From Actinomycetota bacterium (lineage in GTDB: Bacteria; Actinomycetota; Actinomycetes; Mycobacteriales; JACQDL01): 64,000 nt of DNA. Position numbers and translations under genes: made by a program. Shown here one piece after another: positions 1 to 8,802 of the stretch; position 1 is the stretch's first letter; every line of letters starts with the position of its first letter. Under the pieces are notes generated by a model. It worked only from the letters and a program-made list of their open reading frames with translations, was not told the origin of the DNA and searched no databases. The stretch spans positions 1 through 64,000 of the forward strand of contig JACQDL010000055.1 of assembly GCA_016201065.1 (NCBI GenBank), given 5' to 3'.

Positions 1-1
1 C

Positions 2-127
2 GCGAACATCCAGCGAGAGACCGCCGACCACACCTTCAGCGCCTTCGAATTGTTCATCAAGAATGGGACGTTCAGATACGACTTCGAGCACCTCTCAATC
101 CCGATGGGCGAGGCCGATTTTGTTTAA
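2..127 (+). CDS. 3' end of an unidentified protein (5' end outside window)
   Basis: An open frame enters from the left edge and gives 41 codons ending at TAA 125-127; the C-terminus reads IPMGEADFV. The product is not recognised. Base composition is clearly more AT-rich than the rest of the window, with codons such as ttt, gtt, aat and ttg that are rare elsewhere here. It lies beside a tRNA 3' half and a broken integrase, so cargo of an integrated element is the natural reading (inference). No start is visible, so whether it is a real gene rests on the open frame and composition only. Confidence 0.4.
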   Translation, partial: ANIQRETADHTFSAFELFIKNGTFRYDFEHLSIPMGEADFV

Positions 128-251
128 TTGCGGCCATACGCATCGAAAACGACCCGCACCGATGAGCATCGACGCTGACCGTCGCGGCACCTGCGCCATC
201 CGTCGTCGCAGGTGAGAGGCAACGTTGGGTAGCGTCGGGGAACAACCAGAA

Positions 252-303
252 CAGCCGATCTTGAATCGGCAGGTTCCCGGTTCGAGTCCGGGCGTCGGCT
301 CCA
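252..303 (+). other. 3' half of a tRNA (probable attachment-site copy)
   Basis: The segment folds as an anticodon stem (gccga/tcggc), a perfect T arm (cccgg-TTCGAGT-ccggg), a 3' acceptor strand cgtcggc, discriminator T and an encoded CCA. No matching 5' acceptor gccgacg or D arm lies upstream, so this is not a whole tRNA. Acceptor end and discriminator resemble actinobacterial tRNA-Thr; the anticodon loop (tcttgaa) lacks the usual U33, as expected for a non-functional copy. A tRNA 3' half 82 bases before an integrase start is the usual form of an att site left by a tRNA-integrating element. Confidence 0.65.
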
Positions 304-385
304 CTCATGACCTGCGGTTTCGGATTTGGGCACACTACCGAAGACGATCATTGTCCACGTACTTGTCCACGGGTACCGTCAGAGG

Positions 386-1297
386 ATGACCAGCAGCCGG
401 CGCTCACGGGGCAGCATCCGGCGCCGCGGGGACGCCCTACAGGTCCGTGTGCATGCCGGGACCGACCCGCTGACCGGCCAGCGGATCGACCTGACCGGCT
501 CCGTACCGATTCCGGTCGGCAAGGATGGTCTGCGCGCGGCTCAGCGCGACGCGGAGGTCATCCGGACCCGGCTACTGGCCCAGGTTGATCAGCAGCGCGC
601 CACCAGCACGAAGGTCCCGTTCGGTCGTGCCCTCGACGCCTGGCTGCGGGTGCATGAGGCTGCGGCAAGCACCATGCGGGACTACGAGATGTATGTACGG
701 CTGTATGTGAAGCCGGCATTGGGGACCACGCCGATCTCGAAGGTGACCACCCGAGACCTGGAGGAGTTCTACGCCGACCTTCGTCGCTGCCGGGCTCGGT
801 GTACGGGTCGCCCCTATGTCGTGCACCGCACCGACCGGCCACACGTGTGCGAGGACGAGGACCGGTCGACACGGAAGCTCTGCCGTCCGCACGAGTGCCG
901 CCCGCTGTCGACGTCGATGGTCCGGCAGATCCACTTCACGATCAGCTCGACGATGGCGGCAGCGCTGCGGTGGGAGTGGATCACGAACAATCCGGCGGAG
1001 CTGGCGAAGAAGCCTCGCCAGACGAGCCCACAGCCCGACCCACCCAGCTTCGAGCAGGCCGCCCGCATCGTCGGCGCTGCGTGGGAGCAGGACGATGACT
1101 GGGGAACGTTCGTGTGGTTGGCGATGGTCACCGGCATGCGCCGTGGGGAGCTGCTCGCGCTGCACTGGCATGACGTCGACCTGGTCGCCGGGATGTTGGA
1201 GATCCGGCGCAACTACGTCTGGGTCGGCGGCCGAGGGATCGAGAAGGACACGAAGACCCACCAGATGCGGCGGAAGGGGTTGATCGACTCGCACTGA
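386..1297 (+). pseudogene. Truncated tyrosine-recombinase integrase
   Basis: Phage/ICE-type tyrosine integrase, 303 codons from ATG 386; in-frame ATG 326 is also possible. Seen: an N-terminal AP2-like arm-binding region, a SAM-like core-binding domain, a Cys/His-rich insert at about residues 152-185 common in actinobacterial integrases, and the start of the catalytic domain with the first catalytic Arg in TGMRRGELLALHW. After KTHQMRR the family sequence stops, and the frame ends a few codons later. The H-x-x-R box and nucleophilic Tyr are missing, so it cannot recombine. Its place next to a tRNA 3' half makes it the remnant of an element integrated there. Confidence 0.85.
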
Positions 1298-1357
1298 TCC
1301 GGCTACGCCAAGATGCCGGCCTGCGACTGGACGAGATCGCCAGCGTTGTCCGCACAC
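1279..1357 (+). pseudogene. Fragment of a MerR-like regulator fused to the integrase remnant
   Basis: In the frame starting at 1279, one frame off the integrase, the sequence reads VDRLALIRLRQDAGLRLDEI, followed by ASVV. This resembles the second helical segment of MerR-family DNA-binding domains. Nothing before it belongs to a MerR gene; the integrase runs directly into it. I read this as a deletion junction near 1270-1282 joining two truncated genes. The assignment rests on about 25 residues and could be fortuitous. Confidence 0.35.
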
Positions 1358-1395
1358 CCGCTCTGCCGTCCAGCAGCGGGTGCGCGCCGCGAAGA

Positions 1396-2118
1396 TCACC
1401 GAGCCGACAGCCCGACCTTGAGGCCGAATCCGATCAGCACCGAGCCGGTACCGCCGTCCACCACCCGCTGTGCCGTCCGCCGACGTAGCACGCCGGCCAT
1501 TCGTGCCGCACCGAAGATGATCAGCGTGAACCACAACAGCCCCTCCAGATCGTGGACGAGGGCGAGGAGAAGCCCCACGGCCAGATGAGGTGCGTGTTCG
1601 GGGATGAACTGCGGGAGCACCGCCAGATAGAAGGCGCCGAGCTTGGGGTTGAGCAGGTTGGTCAACAGGCCACGCCGCCAGGACCGCCATGCGCTCCCTG
1701 CCGCCGCCTCGGTGCGATGGCCGGGGTGGTCGCCGACTGCCGCTGGGCGTCGGATGGCTCCTGTCCAGATCAGGCGCGCACCGAGCCACACCAGGTAGGC
1801 AGCGCCGGCCACCCGCAGCACGGTGTACGCCACGGTGGAGGCCGTCAGCAGCGCGGACACTCCCGCGGCGGCACCTGCGCCCCACAGCAGCGTGCCGGTG
1901 CTGATGCCCAGCGCGGTCGAGAACGCGTGCTTCCTGCCATTCGCGATCACCGACCGCAGCACCAGGGCGGTGTCCAACCCGGGCACGATCGTGAGCAGTC
2001 CCGCAACGAGCGAGAACGAGGCCACGGCCGACAACACGCTCACGAGCGTCCTCCGAATCCCCGCCGTTCTTGCCGTACGCCGCTCCCTGCCAGCTGCGGG
2101 TCCGGGCGTTGGCTCCAT
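1396..2118 (-). CDS. LysE/RhtB-family amino-acid exporter
   Basis: Membrane exporter of the LysE/RhtB/homoserine-lactone efflux family. Seen: hydrophobic segments from SVLSAVASFSLVAGLLTIVP onward, the family PGLDTALVLRS motif in the first loop, and the second conserved loop NLLNPKLGAFYLAVLPQFIP. ATG 2118 gives 240 residues; GTG 2043 gives 215, closer to the family's usual 200-215, and the segment between is Pro/Arg-rich, so the later start may be right. Transcribed away from the HelD gene. The substrate (a basic or small neutral amino acid is typical) cannot be told from the sequence. Confidence 0.85.
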   Translation of the reverse strand: MEPTPGPAAGRERRTARTAGIRRTLVSVLSAVASFSLVAGLLTIVPGLDTALVLRSVIANGRKHAFSTALGISTGTLLWGAGAAAGVSALLTASTVAYTVLRVAGAAYLVWLGARLIWTGAIRRPAAVGDHPGHRTEAAAGSAWRSWRRGLLTNLLNPKLGAFYLAVLPQFIPEHAPHLAVGLLLALVHDLEGLLWFTLIIFGAARMAGVLRRRTAQRVVDGGTGSVLIGFGLKVGLSAR

Positions 2119-2260
2119 TGTGACTGGGCGTGCTGGTGAATGGGCCCCTGGGTACGTCGGCGGTGGCGTGGGGTCCAGCGTCCGTGGGCAGGCGTCGAGC
2201 TGGCCAGTGGTAAGTTGGCCGGCCGGCAGTCCGGCGGCGTGTTGACTGGTACGGGGAGAC

Positions 2261-4375
2261 GTGGCGGCAGACAGCTCCATCCTCCAGGAGGAGATCGCGG
2301 CCGAGCAGCGTCACGTCGACCGCGTGTACCGCGAGCTGGTGGTGGCCGAGCGGGAGGCCAGGTCGCTGCTGGAGGAGGGGTACGGCCGGGGCACCCTGGG
2401 CCACGGCGGCGGCCTGGTGGAGCGGGACGCGATCGTCTTCCAGGCGGCGAGGCGGCTGCACAGCATCGGTCGCGAGCACGACGGTCTGGTGTTCGGCCGG
2501 CTGGACCTGGCCGGCGGGGAGATCCGCTACATCGGCCGGCTCGGGGTCCGCGACGCCGACCATGAGCCGCTCGTGCTCGACTGGCGCGCTCCGGCCGCCG
2601 CGCCGTTCTACCAGGCGACCGCGGAGCAGCCGATGGGCGTGGTGCGGCGCCGGGTCATCCGCTGCGTCGGGCAGCAGGTGGTGGGCGTGGAGGACGACCT
2701 GCTGGACCCGGACGGCGTGCCGGCCGGGCTGCGGGTGGTCGGCGACGGCGCGTTGCTCGCCGCGCTCACCGAGGCCCGGACCGGGCGGATGCGGGACATC
2801 GTGGCGACGATCCAGCACGAGCAGGATCGGGCGATCCGAGCGCCCGGTCGGGCGGCGACCCTGATCACCGGTGGGCCCGGCACCGGTAAGACCGTGGTTG
2901 CCTTGCACCGGGCCGCCTACCTCCTCTTCACCGACCGTCGCCGGTACGAGCGCGACGGCGTGCTGATCGTGGGTCCATCGGCGGTGTTCATGCGGTACGT
3001 CGAGCAGGTCCTCCCCTCCCTGGGCGAGCACAGCGCCATCCTGCGCGCGGTGGGTGATCTCGTCGACGGGCTGGTCGCTGGGCGTCGGGACGAGCCCGCC
3101 GTCGCCGCGATCAAGGGTTCGGACCGGATGCGCGGGGTGCTCGCCCGGGCGGTCCGGCTCGGCCCACCGGACGCGCCGACCGAGTTGCGCCTCCTCTACC
3201 GCGGCGACCTGCTCCGGTTGACGTCGGCGCGGCTCACCGAGGCCCGCCGGAGCGCGCTCACCCGCACCGCCAGCTACCACCGGGCCGCTGCTCGGGCCCG
3301 CACCGTGGTGGCCGGCATGCTGTGGCACCAGGCCACGACGCTCGGTCTGGTGACCGGGATCGACCGGCCCGAGTTCGTCGAGCAGATCCAGGACCGATCC
3401 GCCTACGCCGACTTCTGGCGGGCGTGGTGGCCGCCGCTGCAGCCGCGCGCCGTACTCGACTGGCTGGCCGATCCCGACTGGCTGGCCCGCTGCGCACGAG
3501 GCAGCCTGGACCGTGCCGAGATCCCCACCCTCGCCGCGGGGTGGCCCCGCCCCGGCGGGGTGTTGTCCGGCGATGACGTGGCGCTCGCCGATGAGATCGC
3601 GGGCCTGCTCGGACCACCGCCGCGACCGCCGGCCGCGCCGACCCTGGAGGAGCTGACCGGGGTGGCGGAACTGAGCACGCTCGCCGAGCGGTCACTCACC
3701 GGTCGTGCGCCGGCAGCTCGCGCCACCACGGACGGGGGGTTTGCGCACCTCATCGTCGATGAGGCGCAGGACATGTCGCCGATGCAGTGGCGGATGCTCG
3801 GCCGGCAGGGCCGGCGTGCGGGCTGGACCGTCGTGGGCGATGCCGCGCAGAGCCTCCGACCGGACCAGACCGATGCGGTGCGGGCACGTACCGCCGCGTT
3901 CGGCGGGCAACCGGAGCGCGCCTTCCGGCTGTCCACGAACTACCGCAACCCCGCTGAGATCTTCGCGCTCGCCGCGGCCGTGATCCGGGCAGCGGTCCCC
4001 GACGCCGATCTGCCGCAGGCGGTGCGGTTCACCGGGCACCCGCCACGACACGTCGGCTCCGGTGGCCCGGCGCGGCTGCGGGAGGTGGTGGGCGAGTTGC
4101 TCGCCGAGGTGGCCGGCACGGTCGGGGTGGTCGCCGGCACCGCCCGGCGGGCCGAGGTGGCAGACGCGCTGCGCGACCTTGGCGGCGGCCGGGTACAGGT
4201 GGTGGACGGCGTGGAGGCCAAGGGGCTGGAGTACGACGGAGTGTTGATCGTCGAGCCTGCCGAGATCATCGCTGGGTCACCGCGGGGAGTGTCGACGCTG
4301 TACGTCGCGTTGACCCGGGCTACCCAGCGACTGGTCACGATCGGTACCGATCGGTCCTGGTTGCCGGCCGGCTGA
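2261..4375 (+). CDS. helD: HelD-like superfamily 1 helicase (RNA polymerase recycling factor)
   Basis: 704 residues from GTG 2261, with GGGGAG just upstream. UvrD/Rep-like ATPase: N-terminal coiled coil (residues 5-40), Walker A GGPGTGKT at 204-211, Walker B IVDEAQDMSP near 497, motif IV STNYRNPAEI, and motif VI VALTRATQRL at the C-terminus. Length and the split 1A domain fit actinobacterial class II HelD, which binds core RNA polymerase and uses ATP to free stalled polymerase. Some actinobacterial relatives (HelR) protect polymerase from rifampicin. DNA-repair UvrD is less likely because the N-terminal region matches HelD (VLDWRAPAAAPFYQA). Confidence 0.88.
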   Translation: MAADSSILQEEIAAEQRHVDRVYRELVVAEREARSLLEEGYGRGTLGHGGGLVERDAIVFQAARRLHSIGREHDGLVFGRLDLAGGEIRYIGRLGVRDADHEPLVLDWRAPAAAPFYQATAEQPMGVVRRRVIRCVGQQVVGVEDDLLDPDGVPAGLRVVGDGALLAALTEARTGRMRDIVATIQHEQDRAIRAPGRAATLITGGPGTGKTVVALHRAAYLLFTDRRRYERDGVLIVGPSAVFMRYVEQVLPSLGEHSAILRAVGDLVDGLVAGRRDEPAVAAIKGSDRMRGVLARAVRLGPPDAPTELRLLYRGDLLRLTSARLTEARRSALTRTASYHRAAARARTVVAGMLWHQATTLGLVTGIDRPEFVEQIQDRSAYADFWRAWWPPLQPRAVLDWLADPDWLARCARGSLDRAEIPTLAAGWPRPGGVLSGDDVALADEIAGLLGPPPRPPAAPTLEELTGVAELSTLAERSLTGRAPAARATTDGGFAHLIVDEAQDMSPMQWRMLGRQGRRAGWTVVGDAAQSLRPDQTDAVRARTAAFGGQPERAFRLSTNYRNPAEIFALAAAVIRAAVPDADLPQAVRFTGHPPRHVGSGGPARLREVVGELLAEVAGTVGVVAGTARRAEVADALRDLGGGRVQVVDGVEAKGLEYDGVLIVEPAEIIAGSPRGVSTLYVALTRATQRLVTIGTDRSWLPAG

Positions 4376-4624
4376 CCGCACGTTGTCCACAGCTGTTGTC
4401 CCCAGCTGGGGATGAGTCGAACGGATGTTCGACAGGCAGTCTTTGCGGCCGCGTGCCGTGCCGTTCACCGGCAGGTCACCTGGCCGGGTAGGGCGCGCTC
4501 ATGGCGCGCGCGTCCGGTCCGCGCGCCAGCCGATGAGACGTCGGTGGCGCGTGCTCTAATGAGGCCCGGGTGACCACCGCAGGAAGGTCGCCCGTTCGAT
4601 CGCGGCGGAGGGATGAGGAGCGAG

Positions 4625-4933
4625 ATGGACGTCGTCGAAGCGCTGGTTCCGACCGAACCGGCCGGCCAGCCCGACGTCGAGGGCGGCCTGACCACGCGCG
4701 AGCGCGAGATCCTCGCGTTCGAGCGGCAGTGGTGGAAGTACGCAGGCGCGAAGGAGCAGGCCGTCCGCGACCTCTTCGCGATGTCGGGCACCCGCTACTA
4801 CCAGCTCCTCAACAGCCTGATCGACCGCCCCGAGGCGATGGCTCACGATCCGATGCTGGTGAAGCGGCTACGACGGCTGCGGAGCAGCCGGCAGCGCGCC
4901 CGCTCCGCCCGGCGTCTCGGCATCGAAGTCTGA
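4625..4933 (+). CDS. DUF3263 protein
   Basis: A 102-residue protein containing a DUF3263 domain, typified here by REREILAFERQWWKYAGAKE and the following RYYQLLNSLIDRPEA segment. It looks helical, and the second part resembles a DNA-binding helix-turn-helix; molecular function is unknown. ATG 4625 is preferred over ATG 4613 because GAGGAG ends four bases before it. The LytR_C gene starts nine bases after its stop, so the two are probably co-transcribed. The same DUF3263-LytR_C pairing is known from mycobacteria. Confidence 0.85.
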   Translation: MDVVEALVPTEPAGQPDVEGGLTTREREILAFERQWWKYAGAKEQAVRDLFAMSGTRYYQLLNSLIDRPEAMAHDPMLVKRLRRLRSSRQRARSARRLGIEV

Positions 4934-4942
4934 CCCGCAGCC

Positions 4943-5608
4943 GTGACGGAGGACGCTGACGCCCGTCCCGACGGCACGCCGCCCGGACCGACTCCCGCAC
5001 AACTCTCGGCCGCGTCGGCCGCGTCGGCCGCGTCGGCGGCCCGGCAGGCGCTGGCCTACCGGATCCTTGGTGCTGCTTGTGCCCTGGTTGGTGTGCTGCT
5101 CGTGGTCGGTGGCCTGATCGCGGTGCGCGGCAAGCCGACGCCGCCCTCAGCGGAGGCGGCCAAACCCGCCGGCGGCACGGCGGTGACGACCGCCGCCACA
5201 GCGGTCGGCGGGTCACCCCCGCCGACGTCCGCCGGCCCCGACTTGGCTACCGCAACGCCGCAACCGCCGGCCCCGAGCGGTACGCCCGCGTCACCCGCCG
5301 CTCCGCCCGCCACCGTGCCGGCGCGTGCGCTGCTCACCGTTCTGAACAACACCACGACGGCGCACCTGGCTGAGCGCGCGGCGACCACCTTCCGTGCCGG
5401 TGGCTGGGTCGTCGACCGGGTCGGCAACTACACCGGCAAGATCCCTGAGACGACGGTCTACTACACCCCGGGCAGCGCCACCGAAGAGGCGGCCGCGCGG
5501 GCGTTCGGCGCCCAGTTCGCGATCGCCAGGGTGCTGCCTCGGTACGCCGGCCTACCCGACTCCGTGCATGGTGTGATCGTCGTGCTGGCGCCCGACTGGA
5601 CGCCCTGA
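4943..5608 (+). CDS. VirR-like membrane protein with LytR_C domain
   Basis: 221 residues from GTG 4943. An Ala/Ser repeat SAASAASAASAA (from repeated gccgcgtcg) precedes one transmembrane helix (ALAYRILGAACALVGVLLVV, residues about 34-55). A Pro/Ala/Thr-rich wall-spanning linker and a C-terminal LytR_C domain (LLTVLNNTTTAHLAERAATT to the end) follow. Topology predicts an extracytoplasmic LytR_C domain. In Mycobacterium the homologue next to DUF3263 (VirR) affects vesicle release and the envelope. It lacks the LCP catalytic domain, so it is not a wall-polymer ligase. Confidence 0.85.
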   Translation: MTEDADARPDGTPPGPTPAQLSAASAASAASAARQALAYRILGAACALVGVLLVVGGLIAVRGKPTPPSAEAAKPAGGTAVTTAATAVGGSPPPTSAGPDLATATPQPPAPSGTPASPAAPPATVPARALLTVLNNTTTAHLAERAATTFRAGGWVVDRVGNYTGKIPETTVYYTPGSATEEAAARAFGAQFAIARVLPRYAGLPDSVHGVIVVLAPDWTP

Positions 5609-5615
5609 CCGGGGC

Positions 5616-5649
5616 GGGTCAGCCGGGACCGCGGGTCAGCCGGGACCGC
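5616..5649 (+). repeat. Two tandem 17-bp copies at a convergent gene junction
   Basis: gggtcagccgggaccgc occurs twice without a gap (5616-5632 and 5633-5649). The duplication lies between the convergent LytR_C and AAA ATPase genes, and the second copy supplies the stop codon of the ATPase gene. It looks like a recent slippage duplication. Confidence 0.8.
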
Positions 5650-7864
5650 GGGGCCCGCCGAACCCGGCCAGCAGGGCGACCTGGGCCGGGTCGAGGGAGG
5701 GGCGGACGGCGTCCCGAGCTGCCTCGACGTCCGCGGCCGTGACCTCGGGTGCGTCCAGCGAGCGGCGCATTGCGGCCAGCGCCGCCTCCCGGAGCACAGC
5801 GGCGCAGTCGGCCGAGCTGTACCCGTTGAGCGCCGCTCCGAGCACGGCCAGGTCGACGTCTCCCGCCAGCGGTATCTGCCGGGACGCCACCCGCAGGATC
5901 GCGGTGCGTGCCTCGGCGTCCGGCGGCGGCACCGAGATCAGCCGCTCCAGCCGGCCGGGTCGGAGTAGCGCGGAGTCGATCAGGTCCGGGCGGTTGGTGG
6001 CGCCGATCACCACCACGTCACGAAGCTCCTGTACCCCGTCCAGCTCGGTGAGCAGCGCCGCCACCACCCGATCGGTGACCCCACCGTCGGTGGCCTGCCC
6101 CCGGGCCGCCGCCAGGGCGTCCACCTCGTCGAAGAAGATCAGTGTCGGTGCTGCCTCGCGGGCTCGCCGGAACAGCTCGCGCACCGCCCGCTCGCTCTCG
6201 CCGACCCACTTGTTCAGCAGCTCCGCACCCTTGACGGTGAGCACGTTGAGCTGGCCGGAGCCGGCGATCGCCTTGACCAGGAACGTCTTGCCGCAACCCG
6301 GCGGGCCGTAGAGCAGCACGCCGCGTGGCGGGCGCACTCCCAGCCGGGTGAACGTGTCCGGGTACTGCAACGGCCACAGCACCGTCTCGGTGAGCGCCTG
6401 TTTGATCTCTGCCATGTCGCCGACGTCGTCGAGCGAGGAGCGGGGGATGTCCAGGGTGGACTCGCCCATCGCGGTCGGCCGGATCACCTCGGCGGCCCCG
6501 AGCAGGTCGGTGGCCGAGATCGTCGGGTTCGGTTCGTCCCGTTGCCGGACCGCGGCCCGCACCGCCGCCTCCCGGCGAAGCGCCTGGAGGTCGGCGGCCA
6601 CGAAGCCCGGCGTCTGCCCGGCGACCTCGTCGAGCCGTACGTCGGCGGCGAGCGGGCTGGCGCGCAGCAGCACCTCGAGCAGAGCCCGCCGGCCGGCCCG
6701 GTCGGGTAGCGGGATCGCGAGCTCGTGGTCGAGGGTGCCCGGGAGACGCAGCTCGGGGGTCACCTCCTCGGGACGCGATGTGGTGCACACGACCGCCACG
6801 CCGGTCGTGGTGACCGCACGGCGGATGATCTCCAGCAGCACGCTGCCGGGTGCCCCGGCGCCGGTCCTGGGGGTCAGCGCCTCGACATCCTCGATCAGCA
6901 GCACACACGGGGCCTGTCCGGCCGCCTCGGCCAGCGCATCGCGGAGCTGGTCGGCTGCCTCGCCGCCCGGCGCGGCGAGGCCGGGTGCCCACCGCCGCAC
7001 CACCCGTGCGCGCACCGCGGCGGCCACAGCGCGGACCAGGGTGGTCTTCCCGGACCCGGCCGCACCGGTCAGCAGGATGCCGAGCTGCGGGGTCGTGCCG
7101 AGCCTGGTCAGCACATCCCGATGGTGGAAGCCGAGGTCCAGCCACTCCCGCAGCTGGTGAGCCTGGGCGGTGACACCCGGCAGGTCCTGCAGATCGGGCG
7201 GCTCCCGCAGTTCCAGCGATGGCGTGGCCTCCGCAGCCGGCCCGCCGCCCATCCCGACCGGGCTGGGGGAGGCGCTGCTGGCGGTCGCGGCGCCACCTCG
7301 CCAGGACACCACGGTGCTCATGGTGACCAGCGCGGGTCCGGCCGGATCGCAGCCAACGACCGACAGCAGCGCCGTCGTCCACGCATACCCCATCGTGGCG
7401 GCGAGACTGTGCCGCGCCGATGCCAGCTCGGCCCGCCGGTCGGCCACGTGCGGCTGTACATCCTGCGGCATCAGCGAGACGTTGTCGCCTCCGGTCACGA
7501 CCTTGCCGAGCAGCGCCAGCCGCGCCATCTCGGGGGTCACCAGCTGCATGACGTCGGCGCTGGCGGCGATCTCCACTGCACCTGCGTGAAGCAGTTCCGC
7601 CGATGCGACCAACACCGGGCCGCCCGCGACGACCCGCAGGTTACCCAGGGTGAGGTCGTCGCACAGCACCGTGCTCCGCGGCACGCCCGTGGGGGCGATC
7701 GCGGCCAGCGCCCCGGTGCGCCGTCCGCCGGTGAGCAGCACCGGATCCCACGGGCGCAGCTCAAGCGCGGCAAGCACATCGCGGTGCAGCCGGACGATGC
7801 CGCGGCGCTGGTCGAGCGGTGCCGTGGTCAGCCTGGTGTTCAGGGTCAGCCGCGTGGACTCCAC
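5636..7864 (-). CDS. Tandem AAA+ ATPase (CDC48/p97-like)
   Basis: 742 residues from GTG 7864. An N-terminal domain of about 200 residues (double-psi-barrel-like start STRLTLNTRLTTAPLDQRRG) precedes two AAA+ modules. D1: Walker A TGAAGSGKTTLV near 268, Walker B VLLIEDVEAL. D2: Walker A GPPGCGKTFLV near 520, Walker B LIFFDEVDAL, arginine-finger region TNRPDLIDSALLRPGRLE. This is the CDC48/p97 layout, implying an ATP-driven unfoldase ring; D2 looks fully canonical. Mycobacteria carry a similar ATPase (Rv0435c, from memory) near groEL2. Client and partner protease are unknown. Confidence 0.88.
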   Translation of the reverse strand: MESTRLTLNTRLTTAPLDQRRGIVRLHRDVLAALELRPWDPVLLTGGRRTGALAAIAPTGVPRSTVLCDDLTLGNLRVVAGGPVLVASAELLHAGAVEIAASADVMQLVTPEMARLALLGKVVTGGDNVSLMPQDVQPHVADRRAELASARHSLAATMGYAWTTALLSVVGCDPAGPALVTMSTVVSWRGGAATASSASPSPVGMGGGPAAEATPSLELREPPDLQDLPGVTAQAHQLREWLDLGFHHRDVLTRLGTTPQLGILLTGAAGSGKTTLVRAVAAAVRARVVRRWAPGLAAPGGEAADQLRDALAEAAGQAPCVLLIEDVEALTPRTGAGAPGSVLLEIIRRAVTTTGVAVVCTTSRPEEVTPELRLPGTLDHELAIPLPDRAGRRALLEVLLRASPLAADVRLDEVAGQTPGFVAADLQALRREAAVRAAVRQRDEPNPTISATDLLGAAEVIRPTAMGESTLDIPRSSLDDVGDMAEIKQALTETVLWPLQYPDTFTRLGVRPPRGVLLYGPPGCGKTFLVKAIAGSGQLNVLTVKGAELLNKWVGESERAVRELFRRAREAAPTLIFFDEVDALAAARGQATDGGVTDRVVAALLTELDGVQELRDVVVIGATNRPDLIDSALLRPGRLERLISVPPPDAEARTAILRVASRQIPLAGDVDLAVLGAALNGYSSADCAAVLREAALAAMRRSLDAPEVTAADVEAARDAVRPSLDPAQVALLAGFGGPRGPG

Positions 7865-7890
7865 GACTGGCGAGCCTAGCGACCTGCCAC

Positions 7891-8730
7891 TCAGCGCCAG
7901 GCGCCGTACACGGTGACCGTGTGCGTGCGGTGGGCGGTGAGCTGCCACAACTCGGCGGCGTCCTCGACGTACATGTTGATGCAGCCGTGGGAATGGCCGG
8001 ACAGCGGATCCATCATGGTGCCGCTGCCGTGGATCGCCTCGCCGCCGTAGAAGAACTGCGAGTAGGGCATCGGCGCGCCGTTGAACAGGGTCGACCGGTG
8101 GGTGGCGTCCTGCCAGTAGACCCGGCGGGTGCCGGGCACCGTCTCCAGGCCGGCGGCCCCACCCCGCACCAGCCAGGTGTTCCACAGGGTGCCGCTGTAG
8201 AAGGCGAACAGCTCGTTGGTCGAGCGGGAGTAGCAGGAGTGCCAGCCCGCGGAGCGGCACACCGACGGGAGCTGGAACCACCCGGGTGAGCGCAGGATCG
8301 AGAAGCCGATCAGGTGCTGCCAGGTGGGCTGGTCGACCACCCCGGTGCGCGGAAGTCGCTGCTGACCCTGGAACGCGCGCACTGCGGCGAGCGTGGCGGA
8401 GCCGAAGTAGCCGGTGATCGGACCGTGGTACACCCCGCTGCGGGTGAGCCGGATCTGGACCTCGAAGACGTGGCTGATGTCGTACGGACTGGTGTCCCGG
8501 GCCCCGAAGCGGACGGTCTCCCGGTAGAACCGGGGCCTGGTCGTTGGCGCGGCCGGTGTCGGGGCCGCCAGCACGGTCTGGGCCGTCCGCACCGGCGCCA
8601 TGTACGCCGGCGCCATGTGCAGAGGTGCCGCAGAGGCAGCACTGGTCGTCGGTGTGGTGACCCCGATCATCGCCGCCGTGGCAAGCACGGATCCCACCAA
8701 GGACCCCACCGTGAACCGCTGACGTCGCAT
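7891..8730 (-). CDS. Secreted L,D-transpeptidase with peptidoglycan-binding domain
   Basis: 279 residues from ATG 8730, chosen because GAGGGGG lies six bases upstream; ATG 8736 sits on top of that site. A signal peptide (MRRQRFTVGSLVGSVLATAA) and Ala/Pro linker lead to a PG_binding_1 helical repeat (residues about 85-140: ISHVFEVQIRLTRSGVYHGP) and a YkuD catalytic domain. The active site SHGCINMYVEDAAELW places the nucleophilic Cys near residue 248, with an upstream His in EAIHGSGT. It should act outside the membrane on peptidoglycan cross-links. Extra Cys residues (VCRSAGWHSCYSRS) may form a disulfide. Confidence 0.9.
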   Translation of the reverse strand: MRRQRFTVGSLVGSVLATAAMIGVTTPTTSAASAAPLHMAPAYMAPVRTAQTVLAAPTPAAPTTRPRFYRETVRFGARDTSPYDISHVFEVQIRLTRSGVYHGPITGYFGSATLAAVRAFQGQQRLPRTGVVDQPTWQHLIGFSILRSPGWFQLPSVCRSAGWHSCYSRSTNELFAFYSGTLWNTWLVRGGAAGLETVPGTRRVYWQDATHRSTLFNGAPMPYSQFFYGGEAIHGSGTMMDPLSGHSHGCINMYVEDAAELWQLTAHRTHTVTVYGAWR

Positions 8731-8802
8731 CGCCATCCCCCTCGCCGAGGACACCAGACCGCCCGGCGTCGGAGCGCCCGGGCCGGATCATTGCTGAGGA
8801 AG

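Noticed and set aside
252-303. A functional tRNA gene.
   Set aside because: The 5' acceptor strand and D arm are missing, and the anticodon loop lacks U33.
95-351. Minus-strand ORFs with a GLEPGT-type peptide over the tRNA half.
   Set aside because: This peptide is the familiar false translation of a tRNA 3' end in high-GC genomes, not a protein.
572-3328. A 918-codon open frame on the minus strand across the integrase, LysE and HelD region.
   Set aside because: High GC keeps antisense frames open. The composition is low-complexity Arg/Pro/Gly with no domain, and it lies over real genes in other frames.
4399-4412. Palindrome tccccagctgggga after the HelD gene as a terminator.
   Set aside because: There is no loop, the stem is short and no T run follows.
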